Source: SZUA-442 sp963753185 (GTDB lineage: Bacteria; Actinomycetota; Acidimicrobiia; Spongiisociales; UBA5794). From it: a stretch of DNA of 64,000 nucleotides. Positions 52,164 through 60,850 of this stretch are shown one piece after another (position 1 is the first letter of the stretch; the number at the start of each line of letters is the position of its first letter). A model generated the notes under the pieces. It was not told where the DNA came from and did not search any database. It saw only the letters and a list, made by a program, of their open reading frames with translations. The position numbers and the translations under genes were made by a program. The stretch covers positions 806,001 through 870,000 of the forward strand of contig CAVWBO010000007.1 of the NCBI GenBank assembly GCA_963753185.1. Reading direction: 5' to 3'.

Positions 52164-53558
52164 CTAGGCGCCGATCATGACGTACGGGGTCGCTTCGGGC
52201 GTCGTTTCACCTATGGCGATCCAGCGGTCGCCGATATAGGTGATGTCGAGGAGCGGGCCGAGGTTCTGCCCGTCCTCTGGGATTGTTTCGGTTAGCCATG
52301 AGTCACCTTGGTCGGTAGAGGTCCAGATGGCAGGGTTCCATGACACAGTCGCGCCGACGATGACGATTGTCGTCCCGTCTGTCGTGCCAGCAAAGGGGGT
52401 ATGGAAGTTGAAGCTGCCGGCATTGAAAGCATCGGTAGCGGTGGGGGTCCAGGCGATTCCGTCGCTTGATGTCCAGACCCTGCTTGCTGGGCCGTACGCA
52501 AGAAGCCCGTCAGACCAGGCGACGACTCCGACCGGCCCTTGTCCTGACTCGGGGTCAATCGGAAGGTCAGAAGGTCCTCTGCGTATCCAGCCTTCACCGT
52601 CGGCTGTGAGCCAGACGGTCTCTTGCTCGGACACGCCGATGAAGACACCGCGGAGTGACGAGTTGTCAGCTTCGGGGAGAGAACTCCAGGTCTGGCCGTC
52701 CGGTGATCGCCAGACAGTGGTGTCGGATCCGTTCCTGCCCACAGCTACGAAACCAGAGTCCAGCGCGGCCACGACACTCAGTTCTTGCACACCATCTCCA
52801 TCAAATTCGTCAGACCTGACGCGCTCCCACGTGACACCATCGTCGGAGTACCAAGTGGCGGCGTCGAATCCGTCTGTTCCGACCGCCACGATTCCTGAGG
52901 GCCCAGCGCCTATGTCGAAGATCCATTGATGGCCCCATTGTCCCGTAGCTGTCGGGTCACCAGCGAACACGGAGGGGTCACCGACGCGTTCCCAGGTCAC
53001 GCCATCTTTCGACAGCCACACTGCGGCGTCGGTATATGGGACGAAGTCATCCATCCGATCTGGCTCGTTCACGACTCCGCCAGCGAGAAAACCGAAGTCC
53101 GAGCTTGCGACGGCAAGGAAGCGATCACCCGATCCGGCACCAGAAACGGGATGGATGCTCCAGGCAATCGGGGTGATGATCGGTACGGTGACGTCCACAG
53201 GTGAGGGGTTGTTGGGCTCGAAGACCGTAGTCGTCGAGCCGCGACTGGACTCGTCTTCCTGTCGATTCAGGGTTGTCGTCGGGTTGGAATCCGTTCCTGT
53301 GGGGGCATTTTCGGAACCTCCCAGCAGGAAAGCGCCACTTGCGATGATGATGATGGCGAGGGCGGCGGCACCAATTACAACCAAGAATGGTCGGGAGCGG
53401 TTGCTGGCGCTCGTGTCTGCTTCGCCTGAGTATTCGCCGCCCAGATCAGACCTCCGCCTCTCGACCATGGCGAAGATTGCCGAGAGCTCGGAAGCCTCTT
53501 GGCTGTCAGCGGTCTCGGGATTCTCTTCCCTCAATCGCTGTCGCAGTTGGTCGATCAT
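52164..53558 (-). CDS. Membrane anti-sigma-like protein with an extracellular Asp-box propeller
   Basis: A 464-residue protein. About 55 cytoplasmic residues (MIDQLRQRLREENPE...) precede one membrane helix (about 59-80, FLVVIGAAALAIIIIASGAF). A Thr/Ser/Asn linker follows, then about 330 residues of repeated Asp-box/BNR-type blades (LSKDGVTWERV, YSDDGVTWERV, RSPDGQTWSSL, SSDGIAWTP, STDQGDSWLT). The ATG at 53558 overlaps the sigma-factor stop (ATGA). Position and topology suggest an anti-sigma factor whose outer propeller senses a ligand. The short N-terminus has no classical zinc anti-sigma motif, so this is an inference. Confidence 0.75.
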   Translation of the reverse strand: MIDQLRQRLREENPETADSQEASELSAIFAMVERRRSDLGGEYSGEADTSASNRSRPFLVVIGAAALAIIIIASGAFLLGGSENAPTGTDSNPTTTLNRQEDESSRGSTTTVFEPNNPSPVDVTVPIITPIAWSIHPVSGAGSGDRFLAVASSDFGFLAGGVVNEPDRMDDFVPYTDAAVWLSKDGVTWERVGDPSVFAGDPTATGQWGHQWIFDIGAGPSGIVAVGTDGFDAATWYSDDGVTWERVRSDEFDGDGVQELSVVAALDSGFVAVGRNGSDTTVWRSPDGQTWSSLPEADNSSLRGVFIGVSEQETVWLTADGEGWIRRGPSDLPIDPESGQGPVGVVAWSDGLLAYGPASRVWTSSDGIAWTPTATDAFNAGSFNFHTPFAGTTDGTTIVIVGATVSWNPAIWTSTDQGDSWLTETIPEDGQNLGPLLDITYIGDRWIAIGETTPEATPYVMIGA

Positions 53559-54145
53559 GACACATCACCTTCCGAGTGCATCGCAGAGATCGTCGTCCCA
53601 CCAAGTCTGTGTCCATTTCGCGCGAATTCTCTCGCAAGGCGGTGCATCGCTCGGTAGACCCTTTGGTCTACGGCGTGAGAGCTGCACCCGAGGATCGTTC
53701 CGATATCACCGTGGGGTAGCTCTTCCCACGTAGAGAGGAAGAGCAGTTCTCGATCTTCAGGACGCAGGCGCATCATCGCCTCGGCAAGCTCCGAGTCATC
53801 GAAGTGTCGTATCACAACGAGCTCTGGGTCAGCAGCTACGTTCTCAGGCTGTCGTCGAAGCCGGTCAACAAGACGTGCCATGCGTCCGCTGCTTCGTCGA
53901 TGATTCGAAAGAACCCTCTTCGCTACGCCGTACAACCAAGGGAGGGGCTGCTCAGGTACGTCGTCGAGTCGCCTCCAGGCAATCAGGAACGTGTCGGCTG
54001 TGCAGTCTCTTGCCGTTTCTGAGTCGGTGCGACGCCTGAAGTATGCGAGTATCGCGGACGCATACGATTCGTACAGTTGCCGGAATCTGGCTTCGTCTGA
54101 ATCGTCCACGATCTCAGAAGGCTCCTTCAGAGAGTTCGTGTCCAC
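53555..54145 (-). CDS. ECF RNA polymerase sigma factor
   Basis: A 196-residue extracytoplasmic-function sigma factor. Region 2 covers about 22-90 (FRQLYESYASAILAYFRRRT, TADTFLIAWRRLDDVPEQPLPWLYGVAKRVL). Region 4 covers about 125-180 (MMRLRPEDRELLFLSTWEELPHGDIGTILGCSSHAVDQRVYRAMHRL). I chose the GTG at 54145 because the sigma domain begins soon after. The frame stays open upstream for about 320 codons, but that part overlaps the divergent secreted protein and tRNA-Lys. It is coupled to the anti-sigma-like gene. Target promoters are not known. Confidence 0.9.
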   Translation of the reverse strand: MDTNSLKEPSEIVDDSDEARFRQLYESYASAILAYFRRRTDSETARDCTADTFLIAWRRLDDVPEQPLPWLYGVAKRVLSNHRRSSGRMARLVDRLRRQPENVAADPELVVIRHFDDSELAEAMMRLRPEDRELLFLSTWEELPHGDIGTILGCSSHAVDQRVYRAMHRLAREFARNGHRLGGTTISAMHSEGDVS

Positions 54146-54265
54146 CTTGACCGATAGCTCACACCCAAACAGTACGCGCAAGGGACAGCGGTGAGGCCAT
54201 CGAAGGATCGGACATGAACTGATCAGAGGCACCGAACGGACCTCAGGGATTGAACAGGAGGAGAG

Positions 54266-54928
54266 ATGAAACGATTCCTGCTGGCTCTGCTGGCTGTGGC
54301 GATCCCACTGATGTGGACAGTCCCAGGAGCGGCAGCCGAGAAGCCCATACGGCCAGTCGACAGCCCCACCCGGTACAGCGTCGAGATCACAAGCAGTGAC
54401 GGGGTCGCGACCGGTTGTGGTAGCACGTTGGTAGTGAGCCGCTCCGATGAGCGAGGGGGCGGGGCAACCCATTTCGAGTCGACAGGCGCACTCTTGGCGA
54501 TCGAAGCCACGGGTCTGAACGGCAGTGGCTACGAAATCGCTGCTGGCTGTCACGGCAGCCTTACGGCTCCCGAGTACTTTCGGATCACGGTCGAAGATGA
54601 CGGTTCGGTGGCGATACTTTGGATCTTTGATGTCGAGGTTCAGCAGTCGATCATCACGTTGAAGAACGGCAAGCAGAAGACTGAGACCACGCGTGCTGAC
54701 TTCCGCATGGGTGGTCCGTACATCAACGGCGACTTCGCCCAGTGGAGTCTGGCCACGGGCACCACGGCCGACGGGAAGGAAGTGATTCACCTTCACGGCA
54801 CCGGACAGTTCAACTTCGTGCACTACCAGAGCGGTGGCCACGAAGAGTTCGTCGATCAGCCGCTGTTCGTCGACGTGGGCGCACCCATGTTCACGCTCGA
54901 CATCACACTTACGGAGGAAGTCGGCTAG
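54266..54928 (+). CDS. Secreted protein of unknown function
   Basis: A 220-residue protein with a clear signal peptide (about 1-24, MKRFLLALLAVAIPLMW...GAAA). The mature part is beta-rich and contains two cysteines (ATGCGSTL and AAGCHGSL) that could pair. GGAGGAGAG directly precedes the ATG. It is divergent from the ECF sigma gene and separated by 120 bp, so it is a candidate target of that sigma factor. I recognise no family. Confidence 0.7.
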   Translation: MKRFLLALLAVAIPLMWTVPGAAAEKPIRPVDSPTRYSVEITSSDGVATGCGSTLVVSRSDERGGGATHFESTGALLAIEATGLNGSGYEIAAGCHGSLTAPEYFRITVEDDGSVAILWIFDVEVQQSIITLKNGKQKTETTRADFRMGGPYINGDFAQWSLATGTTADGKEVIHLHGTGQFNFVHYQSGGHEEFVDQPLFVDVGAPMFTLDITLTEEVG

Positions 54929-55056
54929 GAGCGAAGCCGAGTCAACCGCCACCATGTGGGTGGGATTCTGGGCCACCAGATCCCACTTCGCCGAATGGTT
55001 CGAGAACCTTTCCCGATCCATTCTGTGGTGGAGTGCTTTCCCGATCCATCCCGCGG

Positions 55057-55129
55057 TGGGCCCGGTGGGATTCGAACCCACACACGTCGGATTAAAAGTC
55101 CGCTGCTCTGCCATTGGAGCTACGGGCCC
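55057..55129 (-). tRNA. tRNA-Lys (TTT)
   Basis: A 73-nt cloverleaf with a perfect acceptor stem (GGGCCCG/CGGGCCC), anticodon loop CTTTTAA (TTT) and T loop TTCGAAT. CCA is not encoded; the next bases are CCG. Confidence 0.95.
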
Positions 55130-55269
55130 TGCTCAGGAAGTCTAGGACCGCCGAGAGATGGCTCCCGGGTGCCGCTTCCTCGAGTTCTCATGGTCCTCTC
55201 ATCGCATGCGACGGCGCGTAGGCGAGGCTTCGCCATAGCCTCCCGACGTCTCCGATCCCCGAGGTCCCC

Positions 55270-56166
55270 GTGAACCGACTCGCCAAGCTCACCGTGCCCC
55301 TTGCCCTCGTGCTCGCCTCCTGCAGCTCTTCGGGCGAGGTTGCGGCCACGGTCAACGATGAGGACATCACTGCGGCTTCCGTCGTGGAGCTCGCAGGCGA
55401 GGATGCGACGCCCGATGCGCAGGCACGGGCGCTCAGCACCCTCGTGCAATGGTCGATCACCGCCCAGGCGGCCAGGGATCAGTTCGGATTCGAGCCGACC
55501 GACGAGGAACTCCAAACCGAGGTCGACGGGATCGTGACGCTGGCGGGCGTCGAATCCCTCTCCGCACTTGCGGAGACCGAGGGCGTATCCGAGGACATCC
55601 TGCGCCAGTACATCAAGCAGCTCATGATCCAGGACGCCGTCAGCGCGGAACTCGAGACCCTGGTTGCACAGCCAGCCGAAGAGGCGGTCACCGCCGAGCT
55701 CGTCGACAACGCGCCCGACTGGACGGTCGTGTGTGCGGCGCACCTGCTCGTCGAGACGGAGGAAGAGGCGCTCGCAGCACTGGCGAGGGTTGCAGGTGGG
55801 GAAGACTTCGGAGCTGTTGCGGCGGAGGTGTCGACCGACACGGGGAGCGCAGCGAACAACGGTGATCTCGGATGCGCCGCTGCCGGAGGGTTCGTCGACG
55901 CGTTCGCCGATGCTGCAATGACCGCCGAGATCGGGGTTCTCACGGGGCCCGTGCAGACAGAGTTCGGTTACCACGTCCTGCTCGTGAACTCCAGGGAGAT
56001 CGCGACCACTGATCAGGTTCGCGAAGCCCTCGTGACAACGGCGGTGAGTGAGGCTGCCGATGCGTGGTTCGTCGACGTCACTCGGGCGGCGAACGTCGTC
56101 ATCACCGATGGATTCGGCACCTGGGTCACCGAGCCGACACCGGCGGTCGTACCGCCCGTCTCCTGA
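55270..56166 (+). CDS. PpiC/SurA-type peptidyl-prolyl isomerase lipoprotein
   Basis: A 298-residue lipoprotein. The lipobox LASC gives acylation at about Cys18. A helical SurA_N-like part (about 25-145) is followed by a parvulin-type rotamase domain (about 150-250; CAAHLLVETEEEALAALARV, NNGDLGCAAAGGFVDAFADAA, PVQTEFGYHVLLVNSRE). It likely helps fold exported proteins at the outer face of the membrane. Two extra cysteines (VVCAAHLL and LGCAAAGG) within the rotamase domain could form a disulfide. The start is GTG. Confidence 0.87.
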   Translation: MNRLAKLTVPLALVLASCSSSGEVAATVNDEDITAASVVELAGEDATPDAQARALSTLVQWSITAQAARDQFGFEPTDEELQTEVDGIVTLAGVESLSALAETEGVSEDILRQYIKQLMIQDAVSAELETLVAQPAEEAVTAELVDNAPDWTVVCAAHLLVETEEEALAALARVAGGEDFGAVAAEVSTDTGSAANNGDLGCAAAGGFVDAFADAAMTAEIGVLTGPVQTEFGYHVLLVNSREIATTDQVREALVTTAVSEAADAWFVDVTRAANVVITDGFGTWVTEPTPAVVPPVS

Positions 56167-56181
56167 CGCCGACGCGGTCGA

Positions 56182-57114
56182 TCAGCGAATCCACGGAGGC
56201 GTCGGGGCGTCGATCCTGTCGAGCACGGAGGCGAACTCCGGGTAGCGATCCGTGTCTCCATCCTGCCAATCACGCCAGGCGGCCGTGATCTCGTCCTTGG
56301 ACCGACCGACGAAGTTCCACCACATCGTGAGTGGTTCTCCGAGGGGTTCACCGCCGATGAGCAGCACACGGGAGGGGCCCTCTGCTTCGATGCGGAGCAC
56401 TCGGGTGGGTGCGGTGATCATGCCGAGGAAGCCCTCGTCGACGACGGCTCCGTTGAGCGCGACCCGACCGTCTACCGGCACGATCGCATACTCGAACGTC
56501 GGGTCAGCCTCGAGTGTCACCGAGCCACGACCGAGGCGGAGGTCCGCTCCGACGAGGGCGGTGTCCGTGCGCGACGGTGAGGTCTCCCCTGCAAGAGAGC
56601 CCACGAACACGGTCGCGGTCCCCGAGCCCAGGTCGGCGACAGGGAGATCCCTGTGGTGCTCGAATGCCGGTGCACCGAATCGAGTCGATTCGGGTTGGGC
56701 GATCCACATCTGGATGCCGAGCACACCTCCACCGGTGCCGAGTTCTGCGTGGGCGACGCCGTTGCCCGCCGTCATGAGGTTCACCTCGCCCGGTCTGATG
56801 AGCTGCTCGGTCCCGAGCGAATCCGAATGCAGGGCCTCACCATCGAGGATCCAGGTCACGGTGGAGAGGCCGATGTGGGGATGGGGACCTATCTCGAGGG
56901 GATCCGGATCGAGCTCATCGCCAGGTAGCATGACATCGATGAGGCACCAAGCGCCGATGGTGCGTCGACCCTTCGTCGGGAGGGCCCTGACGATGCCCAT
57001 CGCGCCGATGCGCGCCGTACGTCCCTCCCGAACCTCGACGAGATCGTCGCATTCCTCGGTCGGCAGCAAGTCGTCGTCGCGAATGAAACCGCTCACCGCG
57101 TCCTCCTCGGTCAC
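56182..57114 (-). CDS. Pirin family protein
   Basis: A 310-residue bicupin of the pirin family. The N-terminal cupin carries the metal site in IGPHPHIGLSTVTWILDGE (His-x-His) and NGVAHAELG (His and Glu). The C-terminal pirin_C cupin includes VLLIGGEPLGEPLTMWWNFVG. Some pirins have quercetin dioxygenase activity and others are redox co-regulators; the role here is open. A TATGGT hexamer lies five bases before the GTG at 57114. Confidence 0.9.
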   Translation of the reverse strand: MTEEDAVSGFIRDDDLLPTEECDDLVEVREGRTARIGAMGIVRALPTKGRRTIGAWCLIDVMLPGDELDPDPLEIGPHPHIGLSTVTWILDGEALHSDSLGTEQLIRPGEVNLMTAGNGVAHAELGTGGGVLGIQMWIAQPESTRFGAPAFEHHRDLPVADLGSGTATVFVGSLAGETSPSRTDTALVGADLRLGRGSVTLEADPTFEYAIVPVDGRVALNGAVVDEGFLGMITAPTRVLRIEAEGPSRVLLIGGEPLGEPLTMWWNFVGRSKDEITAAWRDWQDGDTDRYPEFASVLDRIDAPTPPWIR

Positions 57115-57169
57115 GACCGACCATAGTCGAAGGCCGAAAGACCTCTGACGGTCGGACCGGGGTAGAACC

Positions 57170-57655
57170 TCACCCCTCTGCGAGCCCTTTGATCCCGTCG
57201 ACGACCGCCTGCATGTGAGCGCGGTGCACCTCGTCCCTGGCTGCGATGATCTCCTCCTCGCGCTCGGGGTGCCTTCCGATCGCCGACGACAGCCCGCTCG
57301 CGCCGGTGCCGATGACCCTGTGGTAGGTGAGGAGTGTTCCCTCCTCAGTGGGTTGGAGGAGGAAGGTCCAGGTAGCGACGGGATCGTCGAGGTCGTTCAC
57401 GACCCAGCTGAAGGTGGAGTCCTCGACGTACTCGACGACCGTGCAGACGGTTTCCCACTCGAACCGGGAGTTGGCGTTCCGACCGACGAATCGCGCCCCG
57501 AGGGCTGGGCCGTCGTCGAGCCACTCAGCCCCCTTGAACTCGTCCTGGAACAGGCGCGAGACGTTGATGTCGGTCACGAGCGCCCATACCCGGTCAGGTG
57601 GCACGCCGATCCGTGCGGACACCTCGACGGTGGGTCCATCGGACAGCCTCGTCAT
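57170..57655 (-). CDS. SRPBCC (START/Bet v1-like) family protein
   Basis: A 161-residue protein of the polyketide-cyclase/dehydrase-like SRPBCC fold. It begins VEVSARIGVPPDRVWALVTDINVSRLFQDEF, typical of the first strand and helix, and ends with a long C-terminal helix. These proteins bind hydrophobic ligands in a deep cavity; the ligand is unknown. GAGGGGGTGAC before the ATG at 57655 serves as ribosome site. The open frame further upstream overlaps the divergent regulator. Confidence 0.8.
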   Translation of the reverse strand: MTRLSDGPTVEVSARIGVPPDRVWALVTDINVSRLFQDEFKGAEWLDDGPALGARFVGRNANSRFEWETVCTVVEYVEDSTFSWVVNDLDDPVATWTFLLQPTEEGTLLTYHRVIGTGASGLSSAIGRHPEREEEIIAARDEVHRAHMQAVVDGIKGLAEG

Positions 57656-57732
57656 GTCACCCCCTCGACGATTGGCCCGCCACGATACGCCACGCAGCGA
57701 CGAGGTGCGTTGGGCCGTCCCGCTTCGCGGCC

Positions 57733-57738
57733 TACGAT
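57733..57738 (+). promoter_or_regulatory. -10 hexamer TACGAT
   Basis: TACGAT ends eight bases before the ATG at 57747, with no Shine-Dalgarno sequence. Confidence 0.45.
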
Positions 57739-57746
57739 CATCGTCG

Positions 57747-58538
57747 ATGACGGCGACATTCGGTACGGAGCTCCGCGCATGGCGCATGGCGAGGGGGCTC
57801 AGTCAGACCGAGCTCGCAGTGCGCGCGATGGTTTCCCAGCGGCACATCAGCTTCCTCGAGACAGGCCGTTCGAGGCCTTCACGCGAGATGGCCCTGAACC
57901 TCGCGAGGGTCCTCGACATCCCGCCACGGGAGCAGAACGTCCTCCTGGCGACGAGCGGGCACGCACCTGAACACCCCGAGACGTCGCTCGACTCGATCCC
58001 TTCGGTGCGCGACGCGCTCGCCATCATGCTGGACGCACACGAGCCGAACGGGGCTTTCGTCATCGATCGGTGCTGGGACGTCGTCACCTCCAACGCTCCG
58101 GCTCGCCGCTTCATCACGTGGGCGTTGCGCGACTCACCCAAGCGGATGACATCCCGTCCGAACGTCATGCGGATGTGCTTCCGTCCCGACGGACTCCGAC
58201 CACACATCGTCCACTGGGAACGCCCTGCCACAGCACTGCTCCGGTGTCTCGAACGCGACGTCGCTTCGTTCCCGAACGACGAGGATCTGAGGGCGCTCCT
58301 CGCAGAGGTGCGTTCCCAACCTGGTTGCGAAGGGCTCGGCCTCCAAGGTCCCGCACGTGGCACTCGGCAGCCTGTCACACCAACGGCCTTCGTCGTCGAT
58401 GGCGAGGAGGTCCCGCTCTTCCCGATGATCACCGTGATCGGTGACGCCAACGACCTGACGCTCTCTGAGCTGCGGATCCTGACGCTGTGGCCAGTGGACG
58501 GGCAGTCCGCTGAGCGCTGGTCGACCGCATTCGGATGA
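57747..58538 (+). CDS. XRE-family regulator with MmyB-like C-terminal domain
   Basis: A 263-residue transcription factor. The helix-turn-helix covers about 5-60 (LRAWRMARGLSQTELAVRAMVSQRHISFLETGRSRPS). Residues about 90-260 resemble the MmyB-type ligand domain (DRCWDVVTSNAPARRFI; ...ITVIGDANDLTLSELRILTLWP), which in a relative binds a fatty acid. It is divergent from the SRPBCC gene and lies directly upstream of the AhpD-like gene, so either could be its target. Confidence 0.87.
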   Translation: MTATFGTELRAWRMARGLSQTELAVRAMVSQRHISFLETGRSRPSREMALNLARVLDIPPREQNVLLATSGHAPEHPETSLDSIPSVRDALAIMLDAHEPNGAFVIDRCWDVVTSNAPARRFITWALRDSPKRMTSRPNVMRMCFRPDGLRPHIVHWERPATALLRCLERDVASFPNDEDLRALLAEVRSQPGCEGLGLQGPARGTRQPVTPTAFVVDGEEVPLFPMITVIGDANDLTLSELRILTLWPVDGQSAERWSTAFG

Positions 58539-58596
58539 CTGGTGTGGTCGACGATGTCGGTGCGAAGATGACGTGGAACAGCGAGAGAGGTTGAAC

Positions 58597-59166
58597 ATGC
58601 ACGATCACCCCATCAGCAGATTCCCTGTTCCCGACCCATCTGCGCTCCCCGACGACCTCAGGGTCGCAATCGACGCCATACGCGAGAGGACGGGTTTCGT
58701 CCCGAACGTCTTCCTCGCTCTCGCGAATCGGCCGGACGAGCTTCGGGCCTTCATGGCGTATCACGATGCGCTGATGGAACGCAAAGGGGGGTTGACGAAG
58801 GCAGAACGGGAGATGATCGTCGTTGCGACGTCCGCCGTGAACGACTGCCAGTACTGCGTCGTCGCCCATGGCGCAATCCTCCGCATCAGGGCAAAGGATC
58901 CGCTTGTGGCCGATCAGATCGCCATCAACTATCGCAAGGCCGACATCACCGGCAGGCAGCGTGTGATGCTCGACTTCGCGGTCAAGGTCGCACTCGAGTC
59001 GCGGTCGGTCGACGATGCGGACTTCGAGGTCTTGAGGGGACACGGATTCGATGACGACGACATCTGGGACATCGTCGCCATCACGGGCCTATTCGGTATG
59101 TCCAACCGGATGGCGAACGCGCTGTCGCTGAGGCCGAATGACGAGTTCTACACGATGGGGCGGTGA
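58597..59166 (+). CDS. AhpD-like / carboxymuconolactone decarboxylase family peroxidase-related protein
   Basis: A 189-residue protein of the peroxidase-related AhpD-like family. The redox motif is VNDCQYCVVAHGAIL (CxxC followed by His). The N-terminal segment IRERTGFVPNVFLALANRPD is typical. It could reduce organic hydroperoxides with a thiol partner. GAGAGG six bases upstream fixes the ATG at 58597; the in-frame GTG at 58573 is less likely. It lies 58 bp after the XRE regulator on the same strand. Confidence 0.87.
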   Translation: MHDHPISRFPVPDPSALPDDLRVAIDAIRERTGFVPNVFLALANRPDELRAFMAYHDALMERKGGLTKAEREMIVVATSAVNDCQYCVVAHGAILRIRAKDPLVADQIAINYRKADITGRQRVMLDFAVKVALESRSVDDADFEVLRGHGFDDDDIWDIVAITGLFGMSNRMANALSLRPNDEFYTMGR

Positions 59167-59202
59167 ACAGGGACATCGGGAACCTGCATCCCCGCACACA
59201 AA

Positions 59203-59232
59203 GGAAGAGGGGCTCCGAAGAGCCCCTCTTCC
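59203..59232. terminator. Bidirectional intrinsic terminator
   Basis: GGAAGAGGGGCTC and GAGCCCCTCTTCC form a perfect 13-bp stem closed by CGAA, between two convergent genes. On the minus strand it is followed by TTTGTG. Confidence 0.85.
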
Positions 59233-59249
59233 ACCCGGTCGTCTGATTG

Positions 59250-59984
59250 TCAGACGCTTGCGGGCTCCGGCTTGTTGTTCGAGGCGACGACGAAGACGTC
59301 ACCCTCTTCTTTGCCACTGGCGATCCAGATCATGCCTGCGCCGAGGACGATGATCGTGAGGCCGAGGCCGAGGATCATGGCCGAGATTCCGCCAGCGAGC
59401 TGGAGGGTCGATGCCGTGACCGTCCCGACGCCGAGCTCACCGAAGAGCCCGTGTGCCGTGCCGGACCATGCAAGACCGCGTGCTGGGCCCTCGAGCGGGT
59501 GCATCCGGTCGAAGTCGGTCCAGTATCCGCCGAGGCCTGCTGCCACGCGCTCTTCGCTCCCGATCGTGTTGATGACGACGTCGTATGAGCCAGGGGCGAA
59601 GTTCTCGCCGTTGTACTCGACTGCTTCATCGAGGACGATGGTCTGGGTCCCGTGGAGGACGTGGTATCCAACCGTCGCCATCTGGAACATGTACTCGGTG
59701 GCCGTGTTGACGAGTGGATCGTTCGGGTCGAGGTCGCCCTCGTTGACCGGGTAACCCCAGTCGTCCCTGAGCAGCGACAAGATCGCCGCAGCGCCCTCGG
59801 TCGTGCCACGGTCGATCAGTTGGCCGTCTTCGTTGTAGCTGAGGACGACGTTCTGTGCCTCGCTGAAGGCCTGGAGTGAATCCGAGCCCGACTGTACCTG
59901 CGTGAACGCGTAGACCCCCGCACCTGCGAAGACGACGCCGAACACGACCATGACGATTCCGAGGATCCGGAGCCGCTTTGCCAT
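59250..59984 (-). CDS. Two-helix membrane protein with a large outer loop, unknown function
   Basis: A 244-residue protein with membrane segments at about 6-27 (ILGIVMVVFGVVFAGAGVYAF) and about 198-222 (GGISAMILGLGLTIIVLGAGMIWIA), and an outer loop of about 170 residues. The loop contains TEYMFQMATVGYHVLHGTQTIVLDEAV and GYWTDFDRMHPLEG. I recognise no named family. GAGGG precedes the ATG at 59984. A perfect palindrome lies 26-45 bp upstream of the start, so the gene is probably under a dedicated repressor. Confidence 0.75.
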   Translation of the reverse strand: MAKRLRILGIVMVVFGVVFAGAGVYAFTQVQSGSDSLQAFSEAQNVVLSYNEDGQLIDRGTTEGAAAILSLLRDDWGYPVNEGDLDPNDPLVNTATEYMFQMATVGYHVLHGTQTIVLDEAVEYNGENFAPGSYDVVINTIGSEERVAAGLGGYWTDFDRMHPLEGPARGLAWSGTAHGLFGELGVGTVTASTLQLAGGISAMILGLGLTIIVLGAGMIWIASGKEEGDVFVVASNNKPEPASV

Positions 59985-60009
59985 GATGTTTCCCTCTTTC
60001 CATGCTGGG

Positions 60010-60029
60010 CTTGTGAAACATTTCACAAG
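60010..60029. promoter_or_regulatory. Perfect 9-2-9 palindrome, operator candidate
   Basis: CTTGTGAAA-CA-TTTCACAAG is perfectly symmetric. It lies upstream of the membrane-protein gene at 59984 in an AT-richer stretch. Its form resembles sites bound by TetR-family dimers. No TetR gene is in the window. Confidence 0.7.
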
Positions 60030-60054
60030 TTACTTCATTGCTAAGTAAGAGACT

Positions 60055-60109
60055 AACCAATTCCAGAGCTAATGTCTAGTCGTTTGGTAAGGAATTGTCG
60101 GAATTGGTT
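60055..60109. repeat. 10-bp inverted repeat downstream of the racemase gene
   Basis: AACCAATTCC (60055-60064) and GGAATTGGTT (60100-60109) are perfect inverted repeats 35 bp apart, and a further GGAATTG lies at 60091-60097. The segment is AT-rich for this genome. It may be an operator array or a terminator of the racemase gene. Confidence 0.5.
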
Positions 60110-60159
60110 CTGGGCGGGGGCATGCCGACGATCAGGCAGGCATCGGGGGCGCCGGATCC

Positions 60160-60850
60160 TCAGGTGAGGGAGGCGTCGACGATCGCTGCGGCGTGGAGCG
60201 CCGTGGTCGGGAAGTACGGGATGACGACGTCGTCGGGGCTGACGAGGAGCTCGATCTCGGTGCAGCCAGCGACGATCCCCTCCGCACCGCCGTCGATGAG
60301 GGCGTCGACGACCCGGAGGAAGCCCCTTCGCGACGCCGTCCGAGGTGATTCCCCTCACGAGTTCGTCGAAGATGGTGTCGTGGACGAAGGTCCGATCGGC
60401 ATCGCCGGGGATCACGACATCGATTCCACCGCGCTCGAGCCGTCCCCGATAGAACTCGTGTTCCATCGTGTACCGCGTGCCGAGGAGGCCGACGGTGGAG
60501 ATCCCTGCCCCGTGGATCGCATCCGCTGTTGCATCGGCGATGTGGATGAATGGGACGTCGATGGCGTCCTCGATCGCCGGCGCTACGCGATGCATCGTGT
60601 TCGTGCACAGGGCGATCAGCTCGGCACCCGCTGCGACCAGGCCCACGGCATCCGCGGCCAACAGGGCTCCCGCATCGTCCCATCGGTCGGCCTCCTGGAG
60701 CTCCTGGATCGCGGCGAAGTTGTACGACCGCACGACGAGGTCACCGGACGCCGCACCGCCGAGCCGCTTCCGGACCCCTTCGTTGATGAGCCGCTCATAC
60801 TCCACGGAGGACTCCCAGCTCATGCCCCCGAGGAGTCCGATGCGCTTCAC
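60160..60850 (-). pseudogene. Aspartate/glutamate racemase family protein, frameshifted
   Basis: The product starts VKRIGLLGGMSWESSVEYERL from the GTG at 60850, which overlaps the trhO stop. It carries the catalytic cysteine in ELIALCTNTMHRVAPAIE. After GITSDGVAKG the frame is lost at about 60322-60330 (AAGGGG on the minus strand). Deleting one base restores FLRVVDALIDGGAEG, the second catalytic cysteine in IVAGCTEIELLV, and a stop at 60160-60162, giving about 229 residues, the normal family length. It is either recently inactivated or a sequence error. Confidence 0.75.

Noticed and set aside
55008..55049. Direct repeat CTTTCCCGATCCAT, two copies 28 bp apart
   Set aside because: It is short and lies in an intergenic stretch next to tRNA-Lys. 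I can assign no function and it may be chance.
53555..55114. Long N-terminal extension of the ECF sigma ORF
   Set aside because: The extension crosses the divergent secreted gene and tRNA-Lys and has no homology to sigma factors.
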